64,000 nucleotides of DNA from CAVWNR01 sp963756525. Lineage in GTDB: Bacteria > Actinomycetota > Actinomycetes > Mycobacteriales > Jatrophihabitantaceae. Numbering within the stretch: the stretch's first letter is position 1; every line of letters starts with the position of its first letter. This document shows positions 49,285 to 58,822 of this stretch, piece after piece. A program made the position numbers and the translations under genes. The notes beneath the pieces were generated by a model. That model ran no database searches, was not told the DNA's origin, and saw only the letters and a list, made by a program, of their open reading frames with translations. The stretch lies in assembly GCA_963756525.1 (NCBI GenBank), contig CAVWNR010000004.1, positions 62,001 through 126,000 on the forward strand, read 5' to 3'.

Positions 49285-50814
49285 TCACAGCGTCAGCACC
49301 TGACCGCCGGCGCGGAGCCGCACCTGCAGCGCCGGCACGTCGAGCGACTGAACGGCCCGTCCGTCGCGCAGCGCCAGCACCGCCGCGAGACCGGCTGCGT
49401 GGCCCAGCATCGAGTACTGCACCTCCATGCGGATCGACGAGAACGCCACGTGCGATGCGGACACGCAGACCGGCGCGAGCAGGTTCTGGCAGTCGTCCCG
49501 GCGCGGCACCAGCGCCCGGTAGGGGATGGCGTACGGCGGCACCGGAACGGACAGGTACCCCTCGGTGAGGACCATCGCCAGGGGCAGCGGGTGCTCGGGC
49601 ACCCAGTCCCAGGTCCGCTGCACTTCGCGGATGTCGAGGTGGTAGGAGCCCATCGCGACGACGTCCTGGTGTGGCTTCGCCGCAATTAGGTCGTGTTCGG
49701 TGAGCACGTACTCGCCGAGCATGCGCCGCGCCTCGCGGACATAGAGCTGATGCGGCAGGTGGTCGGTGTCTTGGAAGTCGTCGGTCGGCAGCCCCCACCG
49801 CTGAAGCTCAGTGCGTACCGCCGAGGGGACAACGGGATCGCGGGAGAGGAAGTGTAGAAAGCCGCGGGTGTGCCGCAGGTGATGGCCGCGCAGTTCACGC
49901 CGCTGGTCGGCGTCGGCCTGCGGGTACTGCCACGCCGAGCCGTCTAGGACGTTGAGCGAGAATGGGCCGAGGGAATTGCCATCGCACTTTCCGTGGGGCA
50001 GGTTCGGCTCGAGACCGATCAGCTGCCGCGGGTCGGGTTCGACGCCGTGCCGCGACCAATGTCGGAATAGCCGGCGGCCCAGTTCCCAGTAGTCGTCGTC
50101 GTAGTCATCCGGCCGGTCGAACGGGATCCGGTGGGCAGCGGTCGTTAGGCAGACGCGGTAGCCGTAGGCCATCACGCCACCGTCGCCGGCACCGACCGGT
50201 GCGAGCGGCGGCTGGCGCAGCTGAGGAAGAGCAGCGCCCTCGTGCCGGCCTGTCGAGTCGTCGCGAAACGGCGAGATGAAGGCAGGCATGGCGTGTCGGC
50301 CGGGGCGCCGTTCCTGCCGCCCGGCCCAGCGCTCGCCGTAGCGGCTGCGGTCCTCACGGCCGACCGCGTACGGGACCCCCGCCGCGGCTAGTAGGTCGCC
50401 CTCGTAGCTCGCGTCGATGTAGACGCCGGCCTGGTACCGGTCGCCGCCGCCTGCGAGCACCCGAACGATGCGCCGGTCGCCCAGCTCCACCGAGGCGAGA
50501 GGGGCGCCGAAGACCAGCTCCACGCCGGCGGTGTCGAGCCAGCGCAGGTAGATGTCCTCGGCTACGTGCGGCTCGGGGCCGGCGAATCTGCCCACTGGGA
50601 CGCGATAGTGGTCGGCCACCTCCTGCCGGAACCGTGCCGCCATCCCGCCGAGGACCCTGAGGTCGCCGATGTCGGTATAGCCCAGACCGCCGGAGGTCAT
50701 CCCGCCGACGTGTCGTCCCGGCTCGATCAGCTGGACCCGGGCCCCCGCCTCGGCTGCGGCGACGGCCGCGCAGACGCCCGCCGAGGTGGCGCCGTAAACG
50801 AGCACATCGGTCAC
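49285..50814 (-). CDS. FAD-dependent oxidoreductase (FAD_oxidored/xanthan-lyase-associated type)
   Basis: A 509-residue flavoprotein. DVLVYGATSAGVCAAVAAAEAG is the FAD-binding fingerprint, followed by EPGRHVGGMTSGGLGYTD, which is characteristic of PF12831-type proteins. The C-terminus has VCVSASHVAFSSIRMEVQYSMLGHAAG, another family mark. The GTG at 50812-50814 overlaps the preceding stop. Last gene of the nine-gene sugar operon. Related proteins occur in polysaccharide-use loci and may oxidise a sugar. Its stop abuts the GH84-like stop with no bases between (TGATCA). Confidence 0.8.
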   Translation of the reverse strand: MTDVLVYGATSAGVCAAVAAAEAGARVQLIEPGRHVGGMTSGGLGYTDIGDLRVLGGMAARFRQEVADHYRVPVGRFAGPEPHVAEDIYLRWLDTAGVELVFGAPLASVELGDRRIVRVLAGGGDRYQAGVYIDASYEGDLLAAAGVPYAVGREDRSRYGERWAGRQERRPGRHAMPAFISPFRDDSTGRHEGAALPQLRQPPLAPVGAGDGGVMAYGYRVCLTTAAHRIPFDRPDDYDDDYWELGRRLFRHWSRHGVEPDPRQLIGLEPNLPHGKCDGNSLGPFSLNVLDGSAWQYPQADADQRRELRGHHLRHTRGFLHFLSRDPVVPSAVRTELQRWGLPTDDFQDTDHLPHQLYVREARRMLGEYVLTEHDLIAAKPHQDVVAMGSYHLDIREVQRTWDWVPEHPLPLAMVLTEGYLSVPVPPYAIPYRALVPRRDDCQNLLAPVCVSASHVAFSSIRMEVQYSMLGHAAGLAAVLALRDGRAVQSLDVPALQVRLRAGGQVLTL

Positions 50815-52640
50815 CGGTGCGTCGCCCGATAGTTCCGCCAAGTGTCGGCCAGGAAAGTGAAATCGGCCGCGGTGAGCGCATCACCGAGCCGGTCGACGCG
50901 CTCGGCGTAGTGCAGGTACTCGGTGAAATGTAAGTGCTCCGCGTAGTACAGCGACGGAACGCCGAGCTCGCACTGCGCGGCGACGTAGTCCCGCCAGCCG
51001 TCCCGGGTGGCGATCGGCCACTGGTCGGTGTCAATGAGGTGGTCGGGCATTGTCGCCGACACGACCGCGTGCCGGAACGCGAGCTGGTCCACGGCGGGGA
51101 CGAAGGCACCGCCGGCGTCGTGCACGAGGACGTCGTTGAGGCGCAGCATGTCGGTGACGTCGCCGAAGCCGGGGTGCGGACTGTGAGTGATCACCAGCGC
51201 GTCAGGCTTCACCGCCTTCGCGGCGCGGTAGAGGGTGGCCAGCAGCGTATGCAGCCCGGCGATCCCCCAGACAGCGTCGACCGGGGCGCCTGGACGGCGC
51301 AGCGATCGTCCGGCCGGCGCGCGCTGCAGAAAGTCGGTCTTGAATCCGTCGGCATCCAGGCCGTCCGGGGCGACCAGCCGCCGGGCAATGGCGGCGAGCC
51401 GCGCGCGGTAGGCCGGGCTGCCCGGATCGGCGGCGACCGGCACGCCGGAGGGTGTGAGGACGCACTCGGCGGCGGGGAGGCCTTCCGGATCCCACGCCTT
51501 CCACCAAAGCAGGACGCGCTGCCCAGCCGCGTGCCGCTCAGCGATCCACTCGCGCAGCCCGGGCCACCGTCCACGATCTGGCTCGCCGGTGCCGTACGCG
51601 CGCTGCCACCGGTCGTCGATAACAACCGTCCCCGGGACGATGTCGTGTTGCGCTAGTTCGCTGAGCCACTGGTCGTACAAGTCCTTCCTGGAGAACTCGG
51701 TGGCGGGACCGGCCACGTCGCGGACGCCCGCCACCGCGGCCGCCCGTGCGCACTGCGCGCCCCAGCCGCAGAACAGCGGCTGTGACCACCACGGCGCGCG
51801 GGCCGGCGCCGGAGGGGTGTAGCCGCGCCTGACATGATCGAAGCGGTAGCCGCGCAGCGCCTGCGACGGGTCGCTCGCCGGCCGCAGAACCAGCGTCGGC
51901 GTCACGAAGGCGCCGTCGACGGCGGTGTGTCCGTCGTAGTCGAGCTCGAGCAGGAACCCGCCGTCCTCAGGAACGTAGCGCAGTTCCACAAAGCGGAGCT
52001 CGTCGATCGGGGCGACGACCCCGAGCGCCAGCCACTGCGTCCCGCCCGGCACCCTCGTCGGATGCCGCCCCGGCTGGCGGCCGAGCACCAGGCATAGCGG
52101 TGGCGGCGCGAAGACACCGTGCAGCCGCCCAGGGCCCGTGTCGCCGATGACGCCGAGCGTCGCGCCGGCGAACGGCGCCCGCACGACCTGGATCGGTTCG
52201 GTCGGTGCCGGGTCGAAGAGGCAAGCGAACTCGACCGACGACCGGAAGGTCCCGCAGGATCCGGTTGGCAGGAGCGCGGCGCCGCCGAGCAGCTGAACGG
52301 TTCCCAGGGTGCCCGTGCCCTCCACGCGGGCGGTGAGCTCCAGCCGGTCGTCGAAGCAGCGCAGCAGCACCGCCTTCCTGCGCCAGGCTGAGCTGGCGGC
52401 ACGCAGCTGCAACTCCACCGCGTCTTCACCGTTATGGCGCACCGGTGCCACCCGCAGCGGCTCGAAGTCGTACGACTCGTCTGCGAGGTCGGTGCGGTGG
52501 GCCGAGGCGAGCAGGCTCAACCGGGACCAGGCGCGACCGGCCGGGTCTGCCAGGACCGCGCCGAGCGCGCCGTCGCGCAGCTGCACCGAGTATTCGAGGC
52601 CGCGGACCAGATGACGGCCCGGCTCGTGAATCAGCTGCAT
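50811..52640 (-). CDS. GH36-like (clan GH-D) glycoside hydrolase
   Basis: A 609-residue protein. The N-terminal beta-supersandwich is followed by a (beta/alpha)8 barrel with VVIDDRWQRAYG, LLWWKAWDPEG and DADGFKTDFLQR, where Asp of K-x-D near residue 435 is the expected nucleophile. ATMPDHLIDTDQWPI probably holds the acid/base Asp. These features fit alpha-galactosidase-like GH36 enzymes, though family assignment against GH31 needs a profile search. No signal peptide, so it should act on imported oligosaccharides. The ATG at 52638-52640 is 4 bases after the GH1 stop. Confidence 0.72.
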   Translation of the reverse strand: MQLIHEPGRHLVRGLEYSVQLRDGALGAVLADPAGRAWSRLSLLASAHRTDLADESYDFEPLRVAPVRHNGEDAVELQLRAASSAWRRKAVLLRCFDDRLELTARVEGTGTLGTVQLLGGAALLPTGSCGTFRSSVEFACLFDPAPTEPIQVVRAPFAGATLGVIGDTGPGRLHGVFAPPPLCLVLGRQPGRHPTRVPGGTQWLALGVVAPIDELRFVELRYVPEDGGFLLELDYDGHTAVDGAFVTPTLVLRPASDPSQALRGYRFDHVRRGYTPPAPARAPWWSQPLFCGWGAQCARAAAVAGVRDVAGPATEFSRKDLYDQWLSELAQHDIVPGTVVIDDRWQRAYGTGEPDRGRWPGLREWIAERHAAGQRVLLWWKAWDPEGLPAAECVLTPSGVPVAADPGSPAYRARLAAIARRLVAPDGLDADGFKTDFLQRAPAGRSLRRPGAPVDAVWGIAGLHTLLATLYRAAKAVKPDALVITHSPHPGFGDVTDMLRLNDVLVHDAGGAFVPAVDQLAFRHAVVSATMPDHLIDTDQWPIATRDGWRDYVAAQCELGVPSLYYAEHLHFTEYLHYAERVDRLGDALTAADFTFLADTWRNYRATHR

Positions 52641-52644
52641 CGCT

Positions 52645-54036
52645 TCATCCGTACGGGAGCACGGCGGGCAGCGACTCGGGTAGCCGACCGGTCCGCGCGA
52701 TCTCCGCATAGACCCGGCCGGAGTCCTTGATCGTACGGCGCCCGGTGGTGTAGTCGACGAAGGTCAGGCCGAACCTCGGGCGGTAGCCCAGCGCCCACTC
52801 GAAGTTGTCCAGCAGCGACCAGTGGAAGTAGCCGCGGACGTCGGCACCCTCCGCCATCGCTGCAACGGTCGCCGCGAGGTGGTCGAGCAGGAAGCGGATC
52901 CGCCCGGTGTCGTGGACCAGTCCGTCGTGGGTGGGCGTGTCGCCGTAGACGCAACCGTTCTCGGTGACCACCAGGGGCAGGTCGGGGTAGTCGGCGTGCA
53001 GCCGGAGCAGCAGCCGGCGAAGGTTGTCCGGCGCGTACTCCCAGCCGCCATCGGTGTATTCGGTCTCGTGCCGCGGTGGCACCACGCGCCAGGGGAATGG
53101 CCGATTCGGCTCCGGCGCTGCCGCGGTAAGCACTCGACGCGAGTAGTAATTGACGCCGAGGTAGTCGCTGCGGCCGGCGATGAGCTCCGTGTCGCCGGGG
53201 CGGATAATGTCGTCGAGGTCGGTGCCGAGGGCGTGCTCGTAGTGGCGGCGCGTGTCGTCGGGGTATCCGTTGCCGGTGAGCGGGTCGAGGTACCAGCGGT
53301 TGACGTAGCCGTCCGATCCCCAGGCGGCTTCGGCGTCGGCCGGGTCGTCACTGGCCGGGTCACACGGGAACAGGCTGAGCGTGCAGCACACCCGTGCGTG
53401 CGAGCTTCGCGAATGGATGACGTCGGCGCCGACACCGTGCCCGAGCAGTACATGATGCCCGGCGGCCACCGATGCGCGAAGATCCCGCATGCCGGGCGCA
53501 TGCAGCCCGAGATGGTAACCGAGCAACGCGATGATCCACGGCTCGTTCTGCGTGATCCACCACTGCACACGGTCGCCGAACCGGTCGGCCACGGCGGCGG
53601 CGTACGCGGCGAACGCGTGCACCGTCGAGCGGCCGACCCACCCGCCGTCGGCCATCAGCGCCTCGGGCATGTCCCAGTGGTTCAGCGACACCACCGGCGT
53701 AACGCCGCCGGCGAGCAGCCGATCGATGATCCGCTCGTAGTGGTCCAGGCCGCGCGACTCGACCCGACCGCGACCGTCCGGCATGACACGCGGCCAACCG
53801 ATCGCGAACCGGTAGGCGTTCAATCCGAGTTCGGCGACCAAGTCCAGGTCATCGCGCCATCGGCGGTATGAGTCGCAGGCGCGCGATCCGTCGCCGCCGC
53901 CCTCGATCGCGCCAGGGCGCGCGGCGAAGGATTCCCAGATCGACCGGCCGCGCCCGTCTACGTCCAGGCTGCCCTCGATCTGGTAGGCCGAGGTGGCGGC
54001 GCCCCAGAGGAAGCCTGCCGGAAAGACCAGGCTCAT
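52645..54036 (-). CDS. GH1-family beta-glycosidase
   Basis: A 463-residue GH1 enzyme. FPAGFLWGAATSAYQIEG opens the barrel as usual, the acid/base is Glu165 in TQNEPW, and the nucleophile is Glu359 in LVVTENG. YFHWSLLDNFEWALGYRPRFGL is the conserved C-terminal subsite. Full length, all key residues present, so it is probably an active cytosolic beta-glucosidase or beta-mannosidase. Starts inside the stop of the GH2 gene (ATGA). Confidence 0.93.
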   Translation of the reverse strand: MSLVFPAGFLWGAATSAYQIEGSLDVDGRGRSIWESFAARPGAIEGGGDGSRACDSYRRWRDDLDLVAELGLNAYRFAIGWPRVMPDGRGRVESRGLDHYERIIDRLLAGGVTPVVSLNHWDMPEALMADGGWVGRSTVHAFAAYAAAVADRFGDRVQWWITQNEPWIIALLGYHLGLHAPGMRDLRASVAAGHHVLLGHGVGADVIHSRSSHARVCCTLSLFPCDPASDDPADAEAAWGSDGYVNRWYLDPLTGNGYPDDTRRHYEHALGTDLDDIIRPGDTELIAGRSDYLGVNYYSRRVLTAAAPEPNRPFPWRVVPPRHETEYTDGGWEYAPDNLRRLLLRLHADYPDLPLVVTENGCVYGDTPTHDGLVHDTGRIRFLLDHLAATVAAMAEGADVRGYFHWSLLDNFEWALGYRPRFGLTFVDYTTGRRTIKDSGRVYAEIARTGRLPESLPAVLPYG

Positions 54037-56498
54037 CCGGTCGGGCCTTCCACGAGATCAAGCCGGACCGACCGGATGTTCCACGCCTGAACGTGCACGG
54101 GCGCCGGGGCGGGTGTCTGCACCAGGAACTCGCGAACACCGCGCGGAAGCAGCGGGCGTGGGTCTCCGCCGATCAGCAGCCAGCCCGGCGCATCGGCGGG
54201 CCGGCCGTCCACTAGCTGCAGGCCGATGAGCAGCGGGCCGGCTCGATGCGCCACCCGCACCCGCCAGCCCTCCGCGCAAAGCCGGGTCGTGACGTCGATC
54301 TCGGCGATCGGCACGTCGAGCAGCGGCGCAAAGTCCGGCCCGGTACACGCGAGCACGGCTTCGCAATCGAGCCTTCCCCCCTCGGCCGACTCCCAGTCGA
54401 AGTGCCACACGACGACGGCATGGCCTGGCACATTGGCCGCGGGAACAGCCAGCGTCACGACCGGGCGCGGCTCGCGCACCGCCGCGTCGAGAGACCGGCA
54501 CCGCTCGGCAAGTACATCTCCCGTCGTCGAGCACAGCCAGGCGCGCACCCGCGACCCGGCCGGCTCACCGGTCTCCGACCACACCCAGCCCTGCGCGGTC
54601 AGCATGTCCGACCCGTGCCACACCGACGTTGGCACACGCACGGTGACGCGCCGCGCCGCGAACGCACGCGCGACGGCGTGGTAGGCCGGCTTCGGCTCGC
54701 CCAGATGGTCGACGCAACTAGTGCACCAGGCATTCGGGTAGGACTCATCGAGCTGCCACGGCAGCACCATCGACTGCCGGGGATACCGGCGCCGTCCGGC
54801 CTCGACCGCATACGCCAGCCCGGTTGCCTGCAGCAGCTGGCTGGCGCGACGCAGCGTGTCCAGGTCGCGGATGCGGTGACCGAAGCACTCCTGCACCATG
54901 GGCGCGTTGTTCCACCAGTCGCCGAGGTGGCGATACACCGCGTTGCTGCGGTCGGCCGGCCAGCGGTCCGGCTCCGCGACGAGCCGGTCCAGCGCCCGGC
55001 GATTAGTCATCCCCTCGACGCCGAACTCGGTGTGTGCCAGGCAGAGCAGGTCGTCGTAGCGTGCCTGCTGCTCGCGCAAGCCCTGGTACTCCCACGGACC
55101 GTGGACGTCGCCGCGCCCCGACGCGCCGTTCGGCGAGGTAGGGAACCAGCCGCGGCCGGGGTCGAGCCGACGCACGCGCTCCCGCAGCGCCGCGAGCACC
55201 GGGGAACCGGTCTCATCCAGCGGCGCGCCGTCCGCAGCCAGCTCGTTGCCGCCGCCCCACGCGAGCAGCGACGGATGATGGGCTCGCGCCGGGATCACCG
55301 CGGTCGCCTCGCGGCGCATTACCTCGACGAACCCGGCATCCGTTGAGGGCGCCGAGTCGATGCCGGAACCGGACTGCGAGAACTCCTGCCAGACCAGCAG
55401 ACCGGACCGGTCGCAGGCGTCATAGAACTCCTCGGTTTCCAGGAGCCCGCCGCCCCACACGCGCAGCAGCCGGGCCCCCGAGCGTGCGGCCAGCTCGATG
55501 AGGTGGCGCACCTTAGCCGGGTCGACGGCCCCGTACTGCGCCTCCGCCGGCACCCAGTTCCATCCCACCAGCGGGACGGCGGCACCGTTGACCACGGCGG
55601 TGTATGGCAGCGAGTCCGGCGCGGCGCCCGGGTTGCCGACCAGCTCGGCGCGGCGGAAACCGACGGTGCGCCGCCAAACCGGCGCACCGTCAAGCTCCAC
55701 GCCGACGCCGTACAACGCGGGCGCGCCCAGTCCGCGCGGCTGCCACAGCGTTGGCCCGGCCACCGTCAGTTCGGCGGCCAGCTCGCCGACGCCGGTCTCC
55801 GCGTGCGCGGCGACGAGCTCGCCGTCCGGGTCCCGGACGGTGACCCGGAACGGCACCGGCTGCGCCGCCTCGACCCGCGCGGTGACCGTGATGCGCCCCG
55901 TCCCGTCCGCGGCCAGCGACGCGCGCAGCACGGCATCGGCCAGATGCGCGGCGGCCAGCACCAGGCGGACCGGGCGCCAGATGCCCTGATGCGGGAAGCG
56001 CGGGCAGAAGTCCCACCCCTCGTTCAGACGCGGGCGGTGTACCCGGACCAGGTCGGTGCGGCCGACCTGCGGCTGCGAGGTCGGCACCGGATCGAGGACA
56101 ACGGCCAGCCGGTGCCGCCCGCTCGAGGACGGCGTGGGAACCCGCAGCCGGTGGTACAGGCCGTCCACCCGGCCCAGCGGCCGGCCGTCCCAGAAGACTT
56201 CGCCGGACGGGTCCAGGCCGTCGAACTCCAGCACTGCGCGGTCCGGCGCATCGTGCGCGGGAAGGTCGACGACGCGCCGGTAGACCCAGCAACGGGTGGC
56301 CGTCCACTCGGCGCAGCGGCTGTTGCGGCCGTGATATGGGTCGGGGATGTCGCCGGCCGTCCACAGATCGTGAATCACCGAACCTGGCACGGTAGCCGGC
56401 AGCCAGCCCGGACGGTCGCTGTCGACATGCCAGCGCCACGCCTCACCGAGCGCCTCGCGCATCGCCCATTCGGCGCCGCCGAGCGGGATCACCCTCAT
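54033..56498 (-). CDS. GH2-family beta-mannosidase-like enzyme
   Basis: An 821-residue protein. The sugar-binding domain has ATVPGSVIHDLWTAG and NEGWDFCPRFPHQGIWRPV, as in beta-mannosidases. The acid/base Glu is in LLAWGGGNELA near residue 415, and the nucleophile Glu in LCLAHTEFGVEG near 490. GRPLGRVDGLYHRLRV is the beta-sandwich join. No signal peptide. It sits next to GH1, so the two may finish degradation of a beta-linked mannoside inside the cell. ATG at 56496-56498 overlaps the aldolase stop. Confidence 0.88.
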   Translation of the reverse strand: MRVIPLGGAEWAMREALGEAWRWHVDSDRPGWLPATVPGSVIHDLWTAGDIPDPYHGRNSRCAEWTATRCWVYRRVVDLPAHDAPDRAVLEFDGLDPSGEVFWDGRPLGRVDGLYHRLRVPTPSSSGRHRLAVVLDPVPTSQPQVGRTDLVRVHRPRLNEGWDFCPRFPHQGIWRPVRLVLAAAHLADAVLRASLAADGTGRITVTARVEAAQPVPFRVTVRDPDGELVAAHAETGVGELAAELTVAGPTLWQPRGLGAPALYGVGVELDGAPVWRRTVGFRRAELVGNPGAAPDSLPYTAVVNGAAVPLVGWNWVPAEAQYGAVDPAKVRHLIELAARSGARLLRVWGGGLLETEEFYDACDRSGLLVWQEFSQSGSGIDSAPSTDAGFVEVMRREATAVIPARAHHPSLLAWGGGNELAADGAPLDETGSPVLAALRERVRRLDPGRGWFPTSPNGASGRGDVHGPWEYQGLREQQARYDDLLCLAHTEFGVEGMTNRRALDRLVAEPDRWPADRSNAVYRHLGDWWNNAPMVQECFGHRIRDLDTLRRASQLLQATGLAYAVEAGRRRYPRQSMVLPWQLDESYPNAWCTSCVDHLGEPKPAYHAVARAFAARRVTVRVPTSVWHGSDMLTAQGWVWSETGEPAGSRVRAWLCSTTGDVLAERCRSLDAAVREPRPVVTLAVPAANVPGHAVVVWHFDWESAEGGRLDCEAVLACTGPDFAPLLDVPIAEIDVTTRLCAEGWRVRVAHRAGPLLIGLQLVDGRPADAPGWLLIGGDPRPLLPRGVREFLVQTPAPAPVHVQAWNIRSVRLDLVEGPTG

Positions 56499-57358
56499 CC
56501 GCGCGCCTCCCGATCGACAATCTCGACCAGCCGCCGCATTCGCGGCACGGCGACCTCGCAGAGGGCCCGCTCGACGTCCGGCCGGCCGACAACATCACCC
56601 CACAGCGCGCGGCCGGCGAGGAACCCGCTCGCGCCGCCACGGCAGGCGGCCTCGACGGCGATCGGGAAATCCGCGGAGGCCACGCCTTGCGAGAGCACCA
56701 CCCACGGCCCCACGATCCGTTCGTTCAGCGACGCGCAGGATCGGTGCAGCTCGCCCGGCCTTCCTTTGCCGGCGCGGGGCACCTGCGCCTTGTAGATGCT
56801 TGGCCGCAGCCCGGAAAGCTCTGCGGCGGCCTCGCGGATCGCCACCTCGGCGTCCCAGCTGCCGTCGGCGAGCTCCCTCGGCGTCGGGCGGACCACGGCC
56901 TCAAGCACCGAGAGCAGCCCCCGTCGCGCGGCGAGGTCGATGAACCGGCGGGCCAGGTCCACTCGGCGGCCGCGCCGCTCGTCGCGCCGCCAAACGACCA
57001 GCAGCTTGACGGCGGCGACCCCGGCCAGATCGCAGTCCGCGGCGAGCACGGCTTCGTCCAGTGCGGTCTCCTCGACCGGGCCGCCCTCGGGTTGGACGAG
57101 CGCATCGGCGGCCAGGATCAACCCGCACCGTTCCGGCAGCATGCCCCGCCTGATCTCGGCGAAGCCAAAGTGCCGATCGATGAGAAAGGCCGACGCCAAC
57201 GGCGCGAGCGCGCGTGCCACGGCAAGCTTGAAGTCGATCAGTGCGGCGTCGTCGACGCGCCCCCTGCCGGCGTCACGGAACATGGTGCGCAGGCTTTCCC
57301 GCTGGTCCATCGCCACCATCGCCAGGCCACCGCCCGGACGGGCGAGCGCGGCCGTCAT
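56495..57358 (-). CDS. YihT/LacD-type class I aldolase
   Basis: A 287-residue protein that closely follows YihT (6-deoxy-6-sulfofructose-1-phosphate aldolase) and tagatose-bisphosphate aldolase LacD: GGGLAMVAMDQRESLRTMF, VKLLVVWRRDE, SIYKAQVPRAGKG, PWVVLSQGVASADFP and GASGFLAGRALWGDVVG. Lys190 in SIYKAQVP sits where the Schiff-base lysine is expected. It should split a ketose phosphate into dihydroxyacetone phosphate and an aldehyde. The adjacent kinase would make that substrate. Whether the sugar is sulfoquinovose-derived, tagatose or another ketose cannot be told; no other sulfoquinovose genes are present. Confidence 0.82.
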   Translation of the reverse strand: MTAALARPGGGLAMVAMDQRESLRTMFRDAGRGRVDDAALIDFKLAVARALAPLASAFLIDRHFGFAEIRRGMLPERCGLILAADALVQPEGGPVEETALDEAVLAADCDLAGVAAVKLLVVWRRDERRGRRVDLARRFIDLAARRGLLSVLEAVVRPTPRELADGSWDAEVAIREAAAELSGLRPSIYKAQVPRAGKGRPGELHRSCASLNERIVGPWVVLSQGVASADFPIAVEAACRGGASGFLAGRALWGDVVGRPDVERALCEVAVPRMRRLVEIVDREARG

Positions 57359-58815
57359 CGGTGCGCCGGTCCGGTGGCCGCGGCGAGGAAGTCGGCGAAC
57401 GGCCGGTCATATTCCTGCCGCGGGGCGGCGGACGCGGGGCGGGTGTCGAGCACAGCGCTTATCGGGCTGACAAGCCCCGCGCGTACCGCGGCGACGAGCG
57501 CGGCACCGGCGGCAACCGCGGCCGGCTCGGGCACCACGCGCAGCGGCCACGGTGTCGTGACGGCCTTGCGGCGCAGCCATGCCGGGTTGCCGACGAGCGG
57601 CCAACCCAGCACGGTGACCGTCTCTGGTCGGATGCTGGCGAGCCGCGCCTGCTCCTCGAGGATCCACCGGGCGTGAAGGCATAGTCCGGTCAACAGCGCA
57701 CCGGCCAGCTCGGCCGGGCTCGCCCCGACGCGCCGCCCGACGACGCGCAGCGTCGCCGACGGATCGGGCGCCGGTGCCTGGCGGCCGCGCGGGTACGGCA
57801 GCACGGCCATGCCGTCGGGCTCGTCGCCAAGGGCCAAAACATCGTCGAACACTGTCTCGGCGGGCAACCCGGCCAGCTCATGGTCAAGCCACCAGCCCAC
57901 CAGAGATCCCGCCCCGGGCGAGCCGGCCAGCACCGCGCGCGCCGACCGGTCCACGGTGACCATCGAGCTCATTCCAGCCCGGGCCACCGCCACTGGAGCG
58001 GGCGGCGCGTCAGTAATCGACAGCAACGCCTCCGCCGTGCCGACCGAGTCGGCCACCTGTCCGGGGTGCCGCACACCGGCGGCGTATGCGCCGACCGCAT
58101 GGTCGTGCCCGGCGACGACCACCGGGGTCCCGGCGCGCAGGCCCGCGTCCACGAACCCGGCACCGCGCACCGTGCCCGCTACGCCGGACGTGACGACAGC
58201 GGGCAGCTGCGCCGGTGCGAGTCCGACCTCGGCGAGCAGGTCGGCGTCGAATCCGTCCGGGACGGTGCCGTCCGAGCAGGGCAGCCGGTAGGCCATCGTC
58301 CGCCCCGCCAACGTGTGGTCAGTTGCGAGCCGCCCGGTCAGCAGCAGGCAGGTCAGGTCGGCAACGCCGGCCCAGCCGGTCATCGCGGCCTTGATCTCTG
58401 GGTGCCGGCGCCGCAGCCAGGCCCAAGTCGCCATCGGCACCTTCGCGCTTGGCCGCACGCCGGTGGCGGTCACGAGCTCCGCCCAGCCGAGGCCGCGGGC
58501 CAACTGCTCCGCCTCGTCGCCGACGCGCTCGCCGTCCCAGCGCAGCCAGCCGCCGATGGGCGTATCCGACGCGTCGATCGGGACGCCGGTCTCAGCCATC
58601 GACGCGATGCCCACCGCCTGCGGCGGTGGCTGGTCGGCCAGCACCCGGCGCAGCAGTCCGGCCAGCGCTCGACCGAGCGTCGAAGGCTCCGGCGTGGGCC
58701 GGGCGGCGGAGGCGTGCACCATCACGCGTTCTCCGATTTCCAGCAGCACCACTTTCATGTTCGTGGTGCCGATATCGACGCCGAGCGACGAGACGCTCTG
58801 CAAGTGGGACGGCAC
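57355..58815 (-). CDS. FGGY-family carbohydrate kinase
   Basis: A 486-residue kinase. LGVDIGTTNMKVVLLEIG opens the N-terminal actin-like domain, ASMAETGVPIDASDTPIGGW covers the substrate loop, VVVAGHDHAVGAYAAGV carries a conserved catalytic Asp, and DSVGTAEALLSI starts the C-terminal domain. The GTG at 58813-58815 lies 7 bases after the permease stop with AGGGA upstream, and fits the conserved start. It should phosphorylate a ketose or polyol for the next-door aldolase. The pairing of FGGY with a YihT/LacD-type aldolase is less common than PfkB plus LacD. Confidence 0.85.
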   Translation of the reverse strand: MPSHLQSVSSLGVDIGTTNMKVVLLEIGERVMVHASAARPTPEPSTLGRALAGLLRRVLADQPPPQAVGIASMAETGVPIDASDTPIGGWLRWDGERVGDEAEQLARGLGWAELVTATGVRPSAKVPMATWAWLRRRHPEIKAAMTGWAGVADLTCLLLTGRLATDHTLAGRTMAYRLPCSDGTVPDGFDADLLAEVGLAPAQLPAVVTSGVAGTVRGAGFVDAGLRAGTPVVVAGHDHAVGAYAAGVRHPGQVADSVGTAEALLSITDAPPAPVAVARAGMSSMVTVDRSARAVLAGSPGAGSLVGWWLDHELAGLPAETVFDDVLALGDEPDGMAVLPYPRGRQAPAPDPSATLRVVGRRVGASPAELAGALLTGLCLHARWILEEQARLASIRPETVTVLGWPLVGNPAWLRRKAVTTPWPLRVVPEPAAVAAGAALVAAVRAGLVSPISAVLDTRPASAAPRQEYDRPFADFLAAATGPAHR

Positions 58816-58822
58816 GCCGCAG

